40,667 nt of DNA from an uncultured Roseburia sp. (lineage in GTDB: Bacteria > Bacillota > Clostridia > Lachnospirales > Lachnospiraceae): assembly GCA_947567625.1 (NCBI GenBank), contig CANONN010000031.1, forward strand, positions 1 through 40,667, given 5' to 3'. The translations under genes and the position numbers were made by a program. Shown here in pieces: positions 17,279 to 27,183 of the stretch (position 1 is the first letter of the stretch; each line of letters opens with the position of its first letter). Under the pieces are notes generated by a model. The model saw nothing but the letters and a program-made list of their open reading frames with translations. It made no database searches and had not been told where the DNA came from.

Positions 17279-18727
17279 ATGTATGCTGATGAGAATGTGA
17301 TTCGTATCAAACATGAAGTACTGTATGAGGTGGCAAAGCTGGCATTTGCGGGAGAACTCGAGGAGAAGCGCGACCATATCGCGATAGAGCTGATTCCGGG
17401 GCCAAAGCCGCAGTTTCGCTGCTGTATCTATAAAGAGAGAGAGATTATCAGACAGAGAGTTCGTCTGGCGGAGGGAAAAGCGCCGGGACCCGTGGATGAC
17501 GGCAACGTGATTCAGGTAATCAGTTCCGCCTGCGAGGATTGTCCGATTTCCAGTTACACGGTGACGGAGAATTGTCAGAACTGTCTGGGAAAAGCCTGCA
17601 TCAACGCCTGCAAGTTCGGCGCGATCGAGGTGGGGAGAGACCGCTCCCATATCGACCCGCAGAAATGCAAAGAGTGCGGCAAATGTGCGCAGGCTTGTCC
17701 CTATAACGCCATCGCGCATTTAAAGAGGCCCTGCAAATTCAGCTGCCCGGTCAATGCGCTGACTTATGATGAAAACGGTATCTCTGTCATTGATAAAAAG
17801 AAATGTATCCGCTGCGGAAAATGTATTCACAGCTGTCCGTTCGGCGCGATCGGTTCTAAAACCTACATTGTTCCCGTTGTGGAGGCATTAAAATCAGACC
17901 GCAATGTCTATGCCATGGTGGCTCCGGCGACAGAGGGGCAGTTCGGCGCGGATATCACGATGGCAAGCTGGCGCGCGGCCATGACGGAGATGGGCTTTAC
18001 CGATTTTTATGATGTGGGACTGGGCGGCGATATGACGGCTGCCTATGAGGCCGAGGAGTGGGCAGAGGCATACCGGGAGGGAAACAAGAAAGTGACCTCC
18101 TGCTGTCCGGCGTTTGTCAATATGGTAAATCTGCACTATCCAGAGCTGGCGGAATGTGTGTCGACGACTGTCTCGCCGATGTGCGCGGTCTCCCGCTTAA
18201 TCAAGGCGAAAGACCCGACGGCGATCACGGTGTTTATCGGACCGTGTCTGGCCAAGAAATCAGAGGTGGTCGACCAAAATATCGAGGGCAACGCGGATTA
18301 TGTGCTGACCTACAGTGAAATCCGCGCCATGATGCGCGCCAAGGGTGTGGAGCTTAAGCCTTGCGAGAACAAAGAGCAGACGGCTTCCGTGTTCGGCAAG
18401 CGGTTTGCCAATTCCGGCGGCGTTACGGCGGCAGTGCTGCAGAGCTTAAAAGAATCCGAAGACGAGATCGCGGCGACGGTATGCCGGGCGAACGGTGCGG
18501 CGGACTGTAAGAAAGCGCTGCTTCTGCTGAAAGCGGCGAGACTGCCGGAAGATTTCATTGAAGGTATGGCCTGCGAGGGCGGCTGTGTCGGCGGCCCGAG
18601 TTCGTTCAACGATCAGATGGCGTCTAAGAAGGACCGCGATACGCTGATTGGACAGGCGGATGATCGGGGGATACATCAGAACTTAGAGTACTATGATATG
18701 GACAGCTTTTCCATGCACCGGGCATAA
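17279..18727 (+). CDS. Stand-alone [FeFe] hydrogenase (group B-like) with ferredoxin clusters
   Basis: This 482-residue protein has an N-terminal region of about 80 residues, then a Cys-rich 4Fe-4S region (about residues 85-192) with several CxxCxxCxxxCP motifs, then the H-cluster domain. The H-cluster signatures are TSCCPAF (273-279), SPM (299-301), GPCLAKK (321-327) and ACEGGCVGGP (431-440). The double-Cys TSCCP form resembles group B enzymes rather than the classic TSCSPGW of group A. It would produce or sense hydrogen using ferredoxin electrons during fermentation. It is monocistronic, with its own promoter and a dyad operator candidate. No maturases (HydE/F/G) are in the window, so they must lie elsewhere. 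Confidence 0.85.
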   Translation: MYADENVIRIKHEVLYEVAKLAFAGELEEKRDHIAIELIPGPKPQFRCCIYKEREIIRQRVRLAEGKAPGPVDDGNVIQVISSACEDCPISSYTVTENCQNCLGKACINACKFGAIEVGRDRSHIDPQKCKECGKCAQACPYNAIAHLKRPCKFSCPVNALTYDENGISVIDKKKCIRCGKCIHSCPFGAIGSKTYIVPVVEALKSDRNVYAMVAPATEGQFGADITMASWRAAMTEMGFTDFYDVGLGGDMTAAYEAEEWAEAYREGNKKVTSCCPAFVNMVNLHYPELAECVSTTVSPMCAVSRLIKAKDPTAITVFIGPCLAKKSEVVDQNIEGNADYVLTYSEIRAMMRAKGVELKPCENKEQTASVFGKRFANSGGVTAAVLQSLKESEDEIAATVCRANGAADCKKALLLLKAARLPEDFIEGMACEGGCVGGPSSFNDQMASKKDRDTLIGQADDRGIHQNLEYYDMDSFSMHRA

Positions 18728-18747
18728 AATGGTAATTTGTGGCAACT

Positions 18748-18781
18748 ATTCAGCCTGCAACTGCGCACTTGCTGCGCAGTT
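18748..18781 (+). repeat. Left copy of a 29-bp inverted repeat containing a hairpin
   Basis: Bases 18748-18776 recur exactly as the reverse complement at 30683-30711. The repeat overlaps a perfect 8-bp hairpin, AACTGCGC (18759-18766) and GCGCAGTT (18774-18781), with loop ACTTGCT. It lies between the hydrogenase and phosphatase genes. It could be a terminator-like structure or a dispersed palindromic repeat. Confidence 0.6.
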
Positions 18782-18845
18782 AGCAGCCAGTAGTGCCGAT
18801 ATGCACACAGCTATCATAGAGTGAGAAAAAGGGGATGCTGATTTT

Positions 18846-19631
18846 ATGCAAAATATCGTTTTTTTTGACATCGACGGCACGCTGTGGGACGAAAATATGC
18901 AGATACCGGCCAGCACGGTCGCGGCTATCAAAGAATTGCAGTCAGGCGGCAGCTACGCTTTTTTGTGCAGCGGCAGGAGCCGCGCCAATATCAAGAGCAG
19001 ACATCTGTTGGATATCGGATTTGACGGTATCATTGCAGCCTGCGGCACCAGCATCGAATACCGGGGAGAGAGCATCTTTGAACAACTGCTTTCCGCAGAA
19101 CAGGTGACTCATATATTGCGGGCGTTAAAAGCCCACAATATCCCGGCGGTGCTAGAGGGGCCGGAGTATATCTATGTCAATCCGGAGGAGTTTTTGGACG
19201 ACCCGTATGTGATCTATCTGCGGAAAGAGTTAAAAGAGCAGGTGGCGGAGATTGGGACGGACATGTCAAGGATAGTGATCAATAAATTGAGTGCCGCCCT
19301 TAAGGGTGCGGATGTGGAGCGGTTTAAGAGAGATCTGGGGGAAGCCTATGACGTGATTATTCATGAGGACGATATCATAGAGATCAATCCCCACGGACAC
19401 TCCAAGGCGACCGGAATCGAAAAAGTATGCGATCTGCTTCATATTTCCCATGAAAATACATATGCTTTTGGAGACAGCGCCAACGATCTGGAAATGCTGT
19501 CTTATGTCTCGCATGGCATCGCCATGGGAAACGGCACGGCGGTCGCGAAAGCGGCGGCTGAATATGTGACGACGGATATACACGCGGACGGCATCGCACA
19601 GGGGCTGCGGCATTACGGATTGATTAAGTAA
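18846..19631 (+). CDS. Cof-type HAD-IIB family phosphatase
   Basis: A 261-residue HAD-superfamily hydrolase. Motif I FFDIDGTL carries the nucleophile D8 and acid/base D10, and motif IV is GDSANDLEML near residue 216. Between them lies the large alpha/beta cap typical of Cof (HAD-IIB) sugar-phosphate phosphatases. The substrate cannot be told; such enzymes dephosphorylate sugar phosphates or flavin precursors. The ribosome-binding site is weak (AGGGGAT about 10 nt upstream). The next gene follows after 28 bp and may be co-transcribed. Confidence 0.85.
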   Translation: MQNIVFFDIDGTLWDENMQIPASTVAAIKELQSGGSYAFLCSGRSRANIKSRHLLDIGFDGIIAACGTSIEYRGESIFEQLLSAEQVTHILRALKAHNIPAVLEGPEYIYVNPEEFLDDPYVIYLRKELKEQVAEIGTDMSRIVINKLSAALKGADVERFKRDLGEAYDVIIHEDDIIEINPHGHSKATGIEKVCDLLHISHENTYAFGDSANDLEMLSYVSHGIAMGNGTAVAKAAAEYVTTDIHADGIAQGLRHYGLIK

Positions 19632-19659
19632 AATATGGTCCGAGTACGGGAGGTTTCGT

Positions 19660-20817
19660 ATGGCGAATATAATGGATTATCTGGATTGGCGCGGGGATCT
19701 TACGATGGAAGCCGACGGTTTTAACGAGGTGGATAACCTGATTCTGGCGCAGCTTGTCTATGTGGATTTTGAGGGCATCGTGCCCCCGCCAAAGCAGGGA
19801 GATATCTATCTGAAAGAAGCTTCCGATTTGTTTTGGCAGCGGCATACCAAAAAGGAGATACTCTCCCATGTGTCCATGACAAAATCCGCGCCGTTTTTAA
19901 TGCGCAAGCTGGCGGAGAGCAGGCGGTTCCGCGGGGCAAAGCTGTCTGCTTATATCAATGATATCAGCGATGAGGAGCAGTCCCAGTTTTCTGTGGTCTG
20001 CGTGCGGCTTGCCGACGGAAGCCTTTATGTGGCGTTTTCCGGCACAGACAACACGATTGTGGGCTGGAGGGAAAACTTTAACATGGGTTTTTTGTCCGAG
20101 ACGCCCGGTCAGAAGAAAGCGGTGAAATATTTAAACTGGGCTGCGGCAAATGAGGAGGGGACGCTGCGGGTGGGCGGTCATTCCAAGGGCGGCAACCTGG
20201 CGGTATATGCCGCCGTCAAATGCGACGCAGCGATAAAAGAGAAGATTGTACATGTCTACAGCAATGACGGGCCGGGGTTTAGCCGGGATGTGGTGGAGAG
20301 CGACGAGTATCAGCAGATGCTGCCGAAGATCAGCACGATACTCCCCGAATCCTCCATTGTCGGGATGTTGCTGGAACATCAGGAAAAATACGAGGTGGTA
20401 AAGAGCACGGAGAGAGGTGTGGGGCAGCATGACGCCATGAGCTGGGAAGTGCTCGGGCCATCTTTTTGTTATGTGGAACATCTGGCGGCCGAGAGCCTGC
20501 TTTTGGATGAGACCATGAAAAACTTTATCGAGCAGCTCGACAACGAGGAGCGCCGGCAGTTAATCAACGCGGTTTTTACGCTTCTTGAGGAGGCTGAGAT
20601 CAGGACGGTCGATGATTTTTATAACAGCAAATGGAAAAAGATACAGGAGCTTGTAAAAGCGCAGAGCAAATTGCCGGAGGAGACGCAGAAAATATTTTCC
20701 AAGGCGCTGCGGTCGCTGTGGAACAGCGGAAACGATACCATACGCCGCTCGGTAAAACAGGCGATGCGGGAACACAGAGGGGAGGCGCAGGAGCCTCTTT
20801 TGGGGAAGAAAGAGTAG
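19660..20817 (+). CDS. DUF2974 / Mbeg1-like alpha/beta-hydrolase protein
   Basis: A 385-residue protein with a lipase-like core. The nucleophile elbow is VGGHSKGGNL with S175; upstream strands VVCVRL and LYVAFSGTDN and downstream SNDGPGF fit the Mbeg1-like (DUF2974) family common in Firmicutes. There is no signal peptide or transmembrane segment, so it is probably cytoplasmic. The C-terminal third is helical and charged. Function in the family is uncharacterised; esterase activity is suggested by the fold only. An AT-rich stretch follows before the groES promoter. Confidence 0.8.
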   Translation: MANIMDYLDWRGDLTMEADGFNEVDNLILAQLVYVDFEGIVPPPKQGDIYLKEASDLFWQRHTKKEILSHVSMTKSAPFLMRKLAESRRFRGAKLSAYINDISDEEQSQFSVVCVRLADGSLYVAFSGTDNTIVGWRENFNMGFLSETPGQKKAVKYLNWAAANEEGTLRVGGHSKGGNLAVYAAVKCDAAIKEKIVHVYSNDGPGFSRDVVESDEYQQMLPKISTILPESSIVGMLLEHQEKYEVVKSTERGVGQHDAMSWEVLGPSFCYVEHLAAESLLLDETMKNFIEQLDNEERRQLINAVFTLLEEAEIRTVDDFYNSKWKKIQELVKAQSKLPEETQKIFSKALRSLWNSGNDTIRRSVKQAMREHRGEAQEPLLGKKE

Positions 20818-20932
20818 TTTCTAAAAAAAGTATTAAATAAAAGAAAATATCAAAAAAAGAGAAAACATAAGAATTAATGAGAAAATAATATAAAAATTGG
20901 AAATAAATACATTTATACGGGAATATAGTTAG

Positions 20933-20961
20933 TTGCAGTTTCAAAAGCAAAAATCTATTAT
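20933..20961 (+). promoter_or_regulatory. Sigma-A promoter of the groESL operon
   Basis: TTGCAG (20933-20938), a 17-bp spacer and TATTAT (20956-20961). The predicted transcription start falls just before the CIRCE element. Confidence 0.7.
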
Positions 20962-20973
20962 ATGTACTATCAG

Positions 20974-21000
20974 TTAGCACTCAAATAGAATGAGTGCTAA
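20974..21000 (+). promoter_or_regulatory. CIRCE operator (HrcA binding site)
   Basis: TTAGCACTC, a 9-bp spacer and GAGTGCTAA: a perfect match to the CIRCE consensus. Bound by HrcA, it represses chaperone genes until heat shock. HrcA itself is not in the window. Confidence 0.97.
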
Positions 21001-21032
21001 TAACAAGAAAAGTAAAACAGCTGATATTATGA

Positions 21033-21335
<303 letters not shown>

Positions 21336-21415
21336 GTTGAAAAATGTACTGATCGCGGCAGGGCCGCGACATGTCGGATGCTTAAAGTAGGAAAATAATA
21401 AAAAGAAAGAGGTAG

Positions 21416-23047
<1,632 letters not shown>

Positions 23048-23094
23048 GCGTTATGCCAAAGAATCAATAGAAAAGCGGCAGAAATGTTTTATGG

Positions 23095-23125
23095 CAGGAG
23101 CCGGGCTTATATAGCCCGGCTCCTG
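23095..23125 (+). terminator. groEL terminator hairpin
   Basis: A perfect 12-bp GC-rich stem, 23095-23106 with 23114-23125, loop TTATATA, 47 bp after the groEL stop. The following T-run is short (TTGCCGTTT). Confidence 0.75.
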
Positions 23126-23219
23126 TTGCCGTTTAGGAAGCTGCAAAAAGTAATTTGAGTGATAATTTCTTGTGATTGACAAATTTGTGTAGCAAATACG
23201 TCTAATTTTGTCAGCAGGA

Positions 23220-23248
23220 TTGCTGGTAAGAAACAAATCAAGTATACT
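23220..23248 (+). promoter_or_regulatory. Promoter of the secreted-protein gene
   Basis: TTGCTG (23220-23225), a 17-bp spacer and TATACT (23243-23248), about 50 bp upstream of the start at 23297. A second TTGACA at 23176 overlaps the palindrome ACAAATTTGT (23179-23188) but has no good -10. Confidence 0.55.
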
Positions 23249-23296
23249 ATAAATCTCGAAAGATTAAGACATTGCCATAAGTTAGATGGGGGTTCT

Positions 23297-24085
23297 ATGA
23301 GAAGAAAAAAAATAGTATGCATGTTCTTAGCAGCCCTGTTGCTGTTTTCCTGCTGTATACCAATTTCCACAGAGGTCACTGCGGCAAAGAAAAAGATCGC
23401 AGAGATAACAGGCGACACAATCATACTGGAAAATGGCAGAACGTTTTACATCGGCGACATGATTTCTGTTAAATTAGATGAGGCAAGCGTCGATTCTTCA
23501 CTGGTAGAAATTGTGGGAATGGACCTATATAATTATTCCGCAACCGAGATGGGGGCAACCTATGTTTCCGACAGTCCGCAAGTATTGGCGGTGGACGAAA
23601 AGAGCGGCTTTGCCGAAGCCAAAGAACCGGGCACTGCCACTGTTACGGTCAATTGCCAGGGTGTGAGCGCGTCTTTTCCCGTTACCGTGATGGCCAAAGG
23701 GACACTTCGCGGGAAGCTTCGCGCAGGCAAAAAGGATATCACCGATCAATTAGATGCGGCGGGGAAAAAACTTGCGAAAAAAATTCCGCAAAAGCTGACC
23801 CCTGAAAATGGTTATGATCTGTTTCGGGCGATGAAGTCTTATCTGGCCACTTTTACAGATTACAATTCCACCTATGAGCCGCAGGGAGGTCTAACGATAC
23901 ACCGCATGTTGTGCGGATGGAATCCGGACGGAAAGTCGAGAATGGCGCCGGCCTGTTCCAGCTATGAACGTGCATACCTGATGATCAAGCATTACGTTCA
24001 AAACTATCATCCAATCTACCAAAAAAATACTGGATATCCAAACAAGGCCAACGGTTTGCCGTGTCCGCAACGACGGGACAGATAA
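23297..24085 (+). pseudogene. Secreted BIG2-like protein, N-terminal part, frameshifted at A7
   Basis: This frame codes 262 residues and starts with a clear signal peptide (MRRKK, then a Leu/Ala/Cys core, then STEVTAA). A BIG2-like Ig domain follows (about residues 70-135, SPQVLAVDEKSGFAEAKEPG). Then comes an unrecognised segment of about 110 residues with MLCGWNPDGKSRMAPACSSYE. After the A7 run at 24021-24027 the frame runs into an unlikely Pro/Arg-rich tail and stops. The -1 frame continues smoothly as KKYWISKQGQRFAVSATT into the C-terminal part. Restored, the gene would span 23297-24477 and about 393 residues. The sequence at the junction is C-AAA-AAA-T, so mutation, sequencing error or -1 slippage are all possible. 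Confidence 0.65.
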
Positions 24086-24477
24086 CCATGAAAATGAAAA
24101 AAAAGCTTACAAAACAGGCGCTTTTGGCAATGTATCTCAATGATATCATCTGTGAAGTGGATGGTTATGGACCGGATGGGGCAATACTTCCGCTGGCGAT
24201 CAGCACGACCGTTCAAAAAGACCGTTTTGAAGCCCACGGTTATATCTCCAACTATAAAGACAAGGACAAGAGATACTCTGGAAGTACCGTACTGCTGTTT
24301 CAACTGGGAAGCAAAACTGCCACTGTGACACATGTGTACCGCACGCGTTACAATCCCGCAAATGGCAGGTACAAGTATCATCACAAGAAAAAACTGAGTT
24401 TAAAAAAGGGAAAAACCTATTATCTGCGTATTTATAGCTTAAATTTTTATTGTCCCGGCAAATTTGTGGTAAAGTAA
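24021..24477 (+). pseudogene. C-terminal part of the frameshifted secreted protein
   Basis: In the -1 frame relative to the preceding segment, translation from the A7 run reads KKYWISKQGQ and continues to a stop at 24475-24477. It gives about 150 residues of beta-rich sequence ending in a YYLRIYSLNFYCPGKFVVK strand. No own ribosome-binding site is seen at the first internal ATG (24088), and a TTG-type start at 24061 also lacks one. It is therefore read as the continuation of the 23297 gene. The domain is not recognised but resembles Lys-rich beta-sandwich ends of clostridial surface proteins. A strong terminator follows. Confidence 0.6.
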
Positions 24478-24494
24478 AACGGGCTTAAGCAGAG

Positions 24495-24533
24495 AGGCTG
24501 CCGCATGAATGAAAATTCTTGCGGCAGCCTTTT
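24495..24533 (+). terminator. Rho-independent terminator after the secreted-protein gene
   Basis: An 11-bp stem, 24495-24505 with 24520-24530, and a TTTT run at 24530-24533. It marks the left limit of the accessory region. Confidence 0.8.
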
Positions 24534-24655
24534 CGCATTTTCCCGAGCGGGGGTTGGAATCAAAAGAATCGCAGGCGGCAGTCAAGTGGTACAAACGATA
24601 CCGCATACAATCATGTATACCTGGTTAGGGCGGCAGTCCGGGAGAGGAGCATGGC

Positions 24656-24862
24656 ATGGCGAAAGGAAAATATCCCCAAAAACCGACATTTCGCTATTTT
24701 ATACAAGACAAACAAGGAAAAGCGGTCAATATGGATACGCTCTCGGAGCAAGAGCGCAAAGAGGTCGGCCTGTGGGCGTATCGCACCATGTTAAAGCAAA
24801 TGGGCTATGTCCCGGTGACGGAGGATGCGGCAGAAAACCCCAATAAACTGACCGGCAAATAA
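24656..24862 (+). CDS. Small conserved-looking hypothetical protein
   Basis: A 68-residue Lys/Gln-rich protein (MAKGKYPQKPTFRYF, then LSEQERKEVGLWAYRTMLKQMGY), predicted soluble. A GAGAGGAG ribosome site lies 5-12 nt upstream, which supports translation. I do not recognise the family. It precedes the serine-recombinase genes and may be part of the accessory module. An overlapping ATG at 24651 is in another frame. Confidence 0.6.
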   Translation: MAKGKYPQKPTFRYFIQDKQGKAVNMDTLSEQERKEVGLWAYRTMLKQMGYVPVTEDAAENPNKLTGK

Positions 24863-24977
24863 CAAAAGAGGCGTTTTTCATACCTATTTGAGCCGCCAAA
24901 GGCGGCATGGGGATTAGGGGGCTTGAATAACAATGGCATTTATTGGAAATAATGCAGGCAGAAGAGAAAAAAGTTAG

Positions 24978-25074
24978 GTGTGAAAAATAAATTTTTCACA
25001 CGGCGCTTTGTGTCTGCGCGTTGCTTGCCACAAAGTCGCTTATGCGCAAAAGCAGCGCAGAAATGGGGATTTCT
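24978..25074 (+). promoter_or_regulatory. Structured leader, copy B (before the recombinase-module small protein)
   Basis: Hairpin 1 is an 11-bp stem, 24978-24988 with 24991-25001. Hairpin 2 pairs 25003-25012 with 25029-25039 (one bulge). Its loop, identical to that of copy A, can pair (25014-25019 and 25022-25025) with 25051-25060, just before GGGGA and ATG 25075. The loop and 3' strand match copy A while the lower stems are changed on both sides, which is compensatory variation. Confidence 0.6.
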
Positions 25075-25323
25075 ATGGAACATGCAACTGCCGGGACAGC
25101 AGACCGCTCCCTGCTAAAGGATATACGCGATGTCGTCATCGACACATCCAAGCCCTGCAAAGAACGTATGAGAGCCTATATCGAGCAAATCGGCAACCCC
25201 TATTGCTACCTGGATGACGGCGTCGTGGTAGAAATCGCATACGCAGACAACGGCGTGAGCCTGCAGGAACGATTGACGGCATATGTAAGCAGCATAGACG
25301 AGGATTTTGGCAATTTACGGTAA
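25075..25323 (+). CDS. DUF6870-like small protein of recombinase modules
   Basis: An 82-residue protein with the pattern RMRAYIEQIGNPYCYLDDGVV, then VEIAYADNGVSLQERL and a terminal YVSSI. This resembles small proteins (DUF6870-like) commonly found just upstream of serine recombinases in Lachnospiraceae elements. Its function is unknown; a recombination directionality or regulatory role is an inference. ATG 25075 sits at the end of leader copy B. A separate promoter for the recombinases follows the stop. Confidence 0.6.
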   Translation: MEHATAGTADRSLLKDIRDVVIDTSKPCKERMRAYIEQIGNPYCYLDDGVVVEIAYADNGVSLQERLTAYVSSIDEDFGNLR

Positions 25324-25337
25324 CTGGCAAGGCTCCA

Positions 25338-25366
25338 TTGACAAGGCAGGAAATACTGGCCATAAT
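25338..25366 (+). promoter_or_regulatory. Promoter of the recombinase operon
   Basis: A perfect TTGACA (25338-25343), a 17-bp spacer and CATAAT (25361-25366). Downstream, AAAACATGCA occurs twice as a direct repeat (25473-25482 and 25494-25503), 21 bp apart centre to centre, just before the first recombinase start: a possible operator. Confidence 0.6.
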
Positions 25367-25515
25367 ATAGAATATGAGAGCGGAAGGATTCTGATCTTTC
25401 TTCTGTATCCCATATGGTCAATGAAGCGGCTTAGCCAGCCGTCCGGGAAAACTGCCAGAAACAAATGTCCGCAAAACATGCAACCATATCCAAAAAACAT
25501 GCAGGGAGGTTTGTT

Positions 25516-27183
25516 ATGGCCGTTTATGAGAAACAATCTTTTGCCCCGGAAGAATATAGGGCAATGGCATACTATCGTTTGTCTAAGGATGACAAAAATG
25601 AGGATAGAGGCAGAGATCGCGAAGGCAGGGTCAGCGACAGTATCTTAAACCAGCGAAAACTGGTTCATGCCTATTTGAAGAGCCATCCGGGGATTACTCT
25701 GGTGGATGAAGCCTATGATGACGGTTATTCCGGAACGAACTATGATCGTCCCGGTTTTCGCTCTGTACTCGAAAAGGTTCAGTCGGGGAGCATTAACTGT
25801 GTCATCGTAAAAGATTTGTCCCGGCTGGGAAGAGAATATATTGAGACGGGAAAATATCTTGAGATGATCTTCCCGTCTTTTGGCGTGCGCTTTATTGCCA
25901 TCAACGATGATGTTGACAGTGAACACAGCACGGCGGGGGATGATCTGATCATTCCCATTAAAAACATAATGAATGAGTCCTATTGCCGTGAATTGTCAAG
26001 AAAGCTTAGGAATCAGTTTCGGATTCAGCGCGGCAACGGAGAATTTTTGGGTGCTTTTGCGAGCTACGGGTACTGCAAATCTCCCGACGATAAGCATAAG
26101 CTGATCGTCGATGAGTATGCGGCCGAAGTTGTGCGGGGCATTTTTTCGTTGAAAATGAAGGGATATAGTCAAAACGGGATTGCTGATTTTTTAAATCGTG
26201 AACAGGTGCTGCCGCCTTCAGAGTATAAAAAAAGCCTTGGCATGAACTATAAAACCGGATTTCGGACAGCCGCACAGCCAAAATGGAGTGTCGTGACGCT
26301 GAACCGGATTTTGACAAATCCCCTTTATATCGGCACCCTGATTCAGGGAAAACGGGGAACGCCGAACTATAAAATAAAAAAAATGCGCATGCGCAGTGAG
26401 GAGGATTGGGTTGTGGCTGCGCACAATCATCCGGCCATTATCGATCCGCAAATCTTTGCTGTCGTGCAGAAAATGATGGAGCGGGATACCAGGCGGCCGC
26501 CGCACAGGGAAGTCCTGCTGCCGTTGGCCGGAATACTTTTTTGCGCGGACTGCGGACGATCGTTGCTGCGCAGAACTGTGACGAGAGGGGAACAGAAATA
26601 TTGTTACTATGTGTGCGCGGGTTATAAAAAGGGCGAAGGTTGCAGCAGTCACAGCTTTGAGCAAAAGAAACTGGAGGAAACGGTCTTACATGCCTTAACC
26701 CAGCAAATACGCGTGGTTGTGGAATTAGAGCAGCTTGCCGTGGAAATCGGACGCAATAAGATCGATCGGATTCGTCAGGAGCGCATGGATGTCAGGATTG
26801 CCAAGAAAGAGCAGGATTTAGACCGTGATAAGGAATTTCGCTTGAAGCTGTATGAGGCATTGCATGACGGCCTGATCGACCGGGAGGAGTACGATAAAAT
26901 GCGCAGCCGATATACACAACAAATCGAAGACACACAAAAGGCCATTGATAAACTGCGGCTCGCGCGCGAGGAGATCACCTTGGGCAGTGGGGCGGATCAC
27001 AACTGGGTTTTGCAGTTTATCAAGTATGAGGGCATTACTAAACTGACCCGCGAGGCTGTGGTGACTTTGGTTGATCGTATCTATGTATATGAGGACAGGC
27101 ATATCCGCATTGAATTCAATTACCGCGACGAAATCGCCGCATATCAGGAGATTTTGCAGGCAAAAGCAAAGGAGGTGGGGTGA
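25516..27183 (+). CDS. Large serine recombinase 1
   Basis: A 555-residue site-specific recombinase. The resolvase-type catalytic domain has the nucleophile S23 in AYYRLSKDD, then DDGYSGTNYDRPGF and VKDLSRLGREYIETGKYLE. The recombinase domain follows (YGYCKSPDD through the ILTNPLYIG segment). A zinc ribbon comes next (CADCG, later YYVCAGY and GC), then a coiled-coil (about residues 410-490) as in integrases of the phiC31/TnpX class. ATG 25516 with GGGAGG 25503-25508 is chosen over the upstream in-frame ATG 25465, which lacks a ribosome site. Its stop is immediately followed by the start of recombinase 2. Confidence 0.92.
   Translation: MAVYEKQSFAPEEYRAMAYYRLSKDDKNEDRGRDREGRVSDSILNQRKLVHAYLKSHPGITLVDEAYDDGYSGTNYDRPGFRSVLEKVQSGSINCVIVKDLSRLGREYIETGKYLEMIFPSFGVRFIAINDDVDSEHSTAGDDLIIPIKNIMNESYCRELSRKLRNQFRIQRGNGEFLGAFASYGYCKSPDDKHKLIVDEYAAEVVRGIFSLKMKGYSQNGIADFLNREQVLPPSEYKKSLGMNYKTGFRTAAQPKWSVVTLNRILTNPLYIGTLIQGKRGTPNYKIKKMRMRSEEDWVVAAHNHPAIIDPQIFAVVQKMMERDTRRPPHREVLLPLAGILFCADCGRSLLRRTVTRGEQKYCYYVCAGYKKGEGCSSHSFEQKKLEETVLHALTQQIRVVVELEQLAVEIGRNKIDRIRQERMDVRIAKKEQDLDRDKEFRLKLYEALHDGLIDREEYDKMRSRYTQQIEDTQKAIDKLRLAREEITLGSGADHNWVLQFIKYEGITKLTREAVVTLVDRIYVYEDRHIRIEFNYRDEIAAYQEILQAKAKEVG

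Noticed and set aside
24892-24906. GCCGCC-AAA-GGCGGC hairpin after the 68-residue gene considered as a terminator
   Set aside because: No U-run on either side; left as an unexplained small hairpin.
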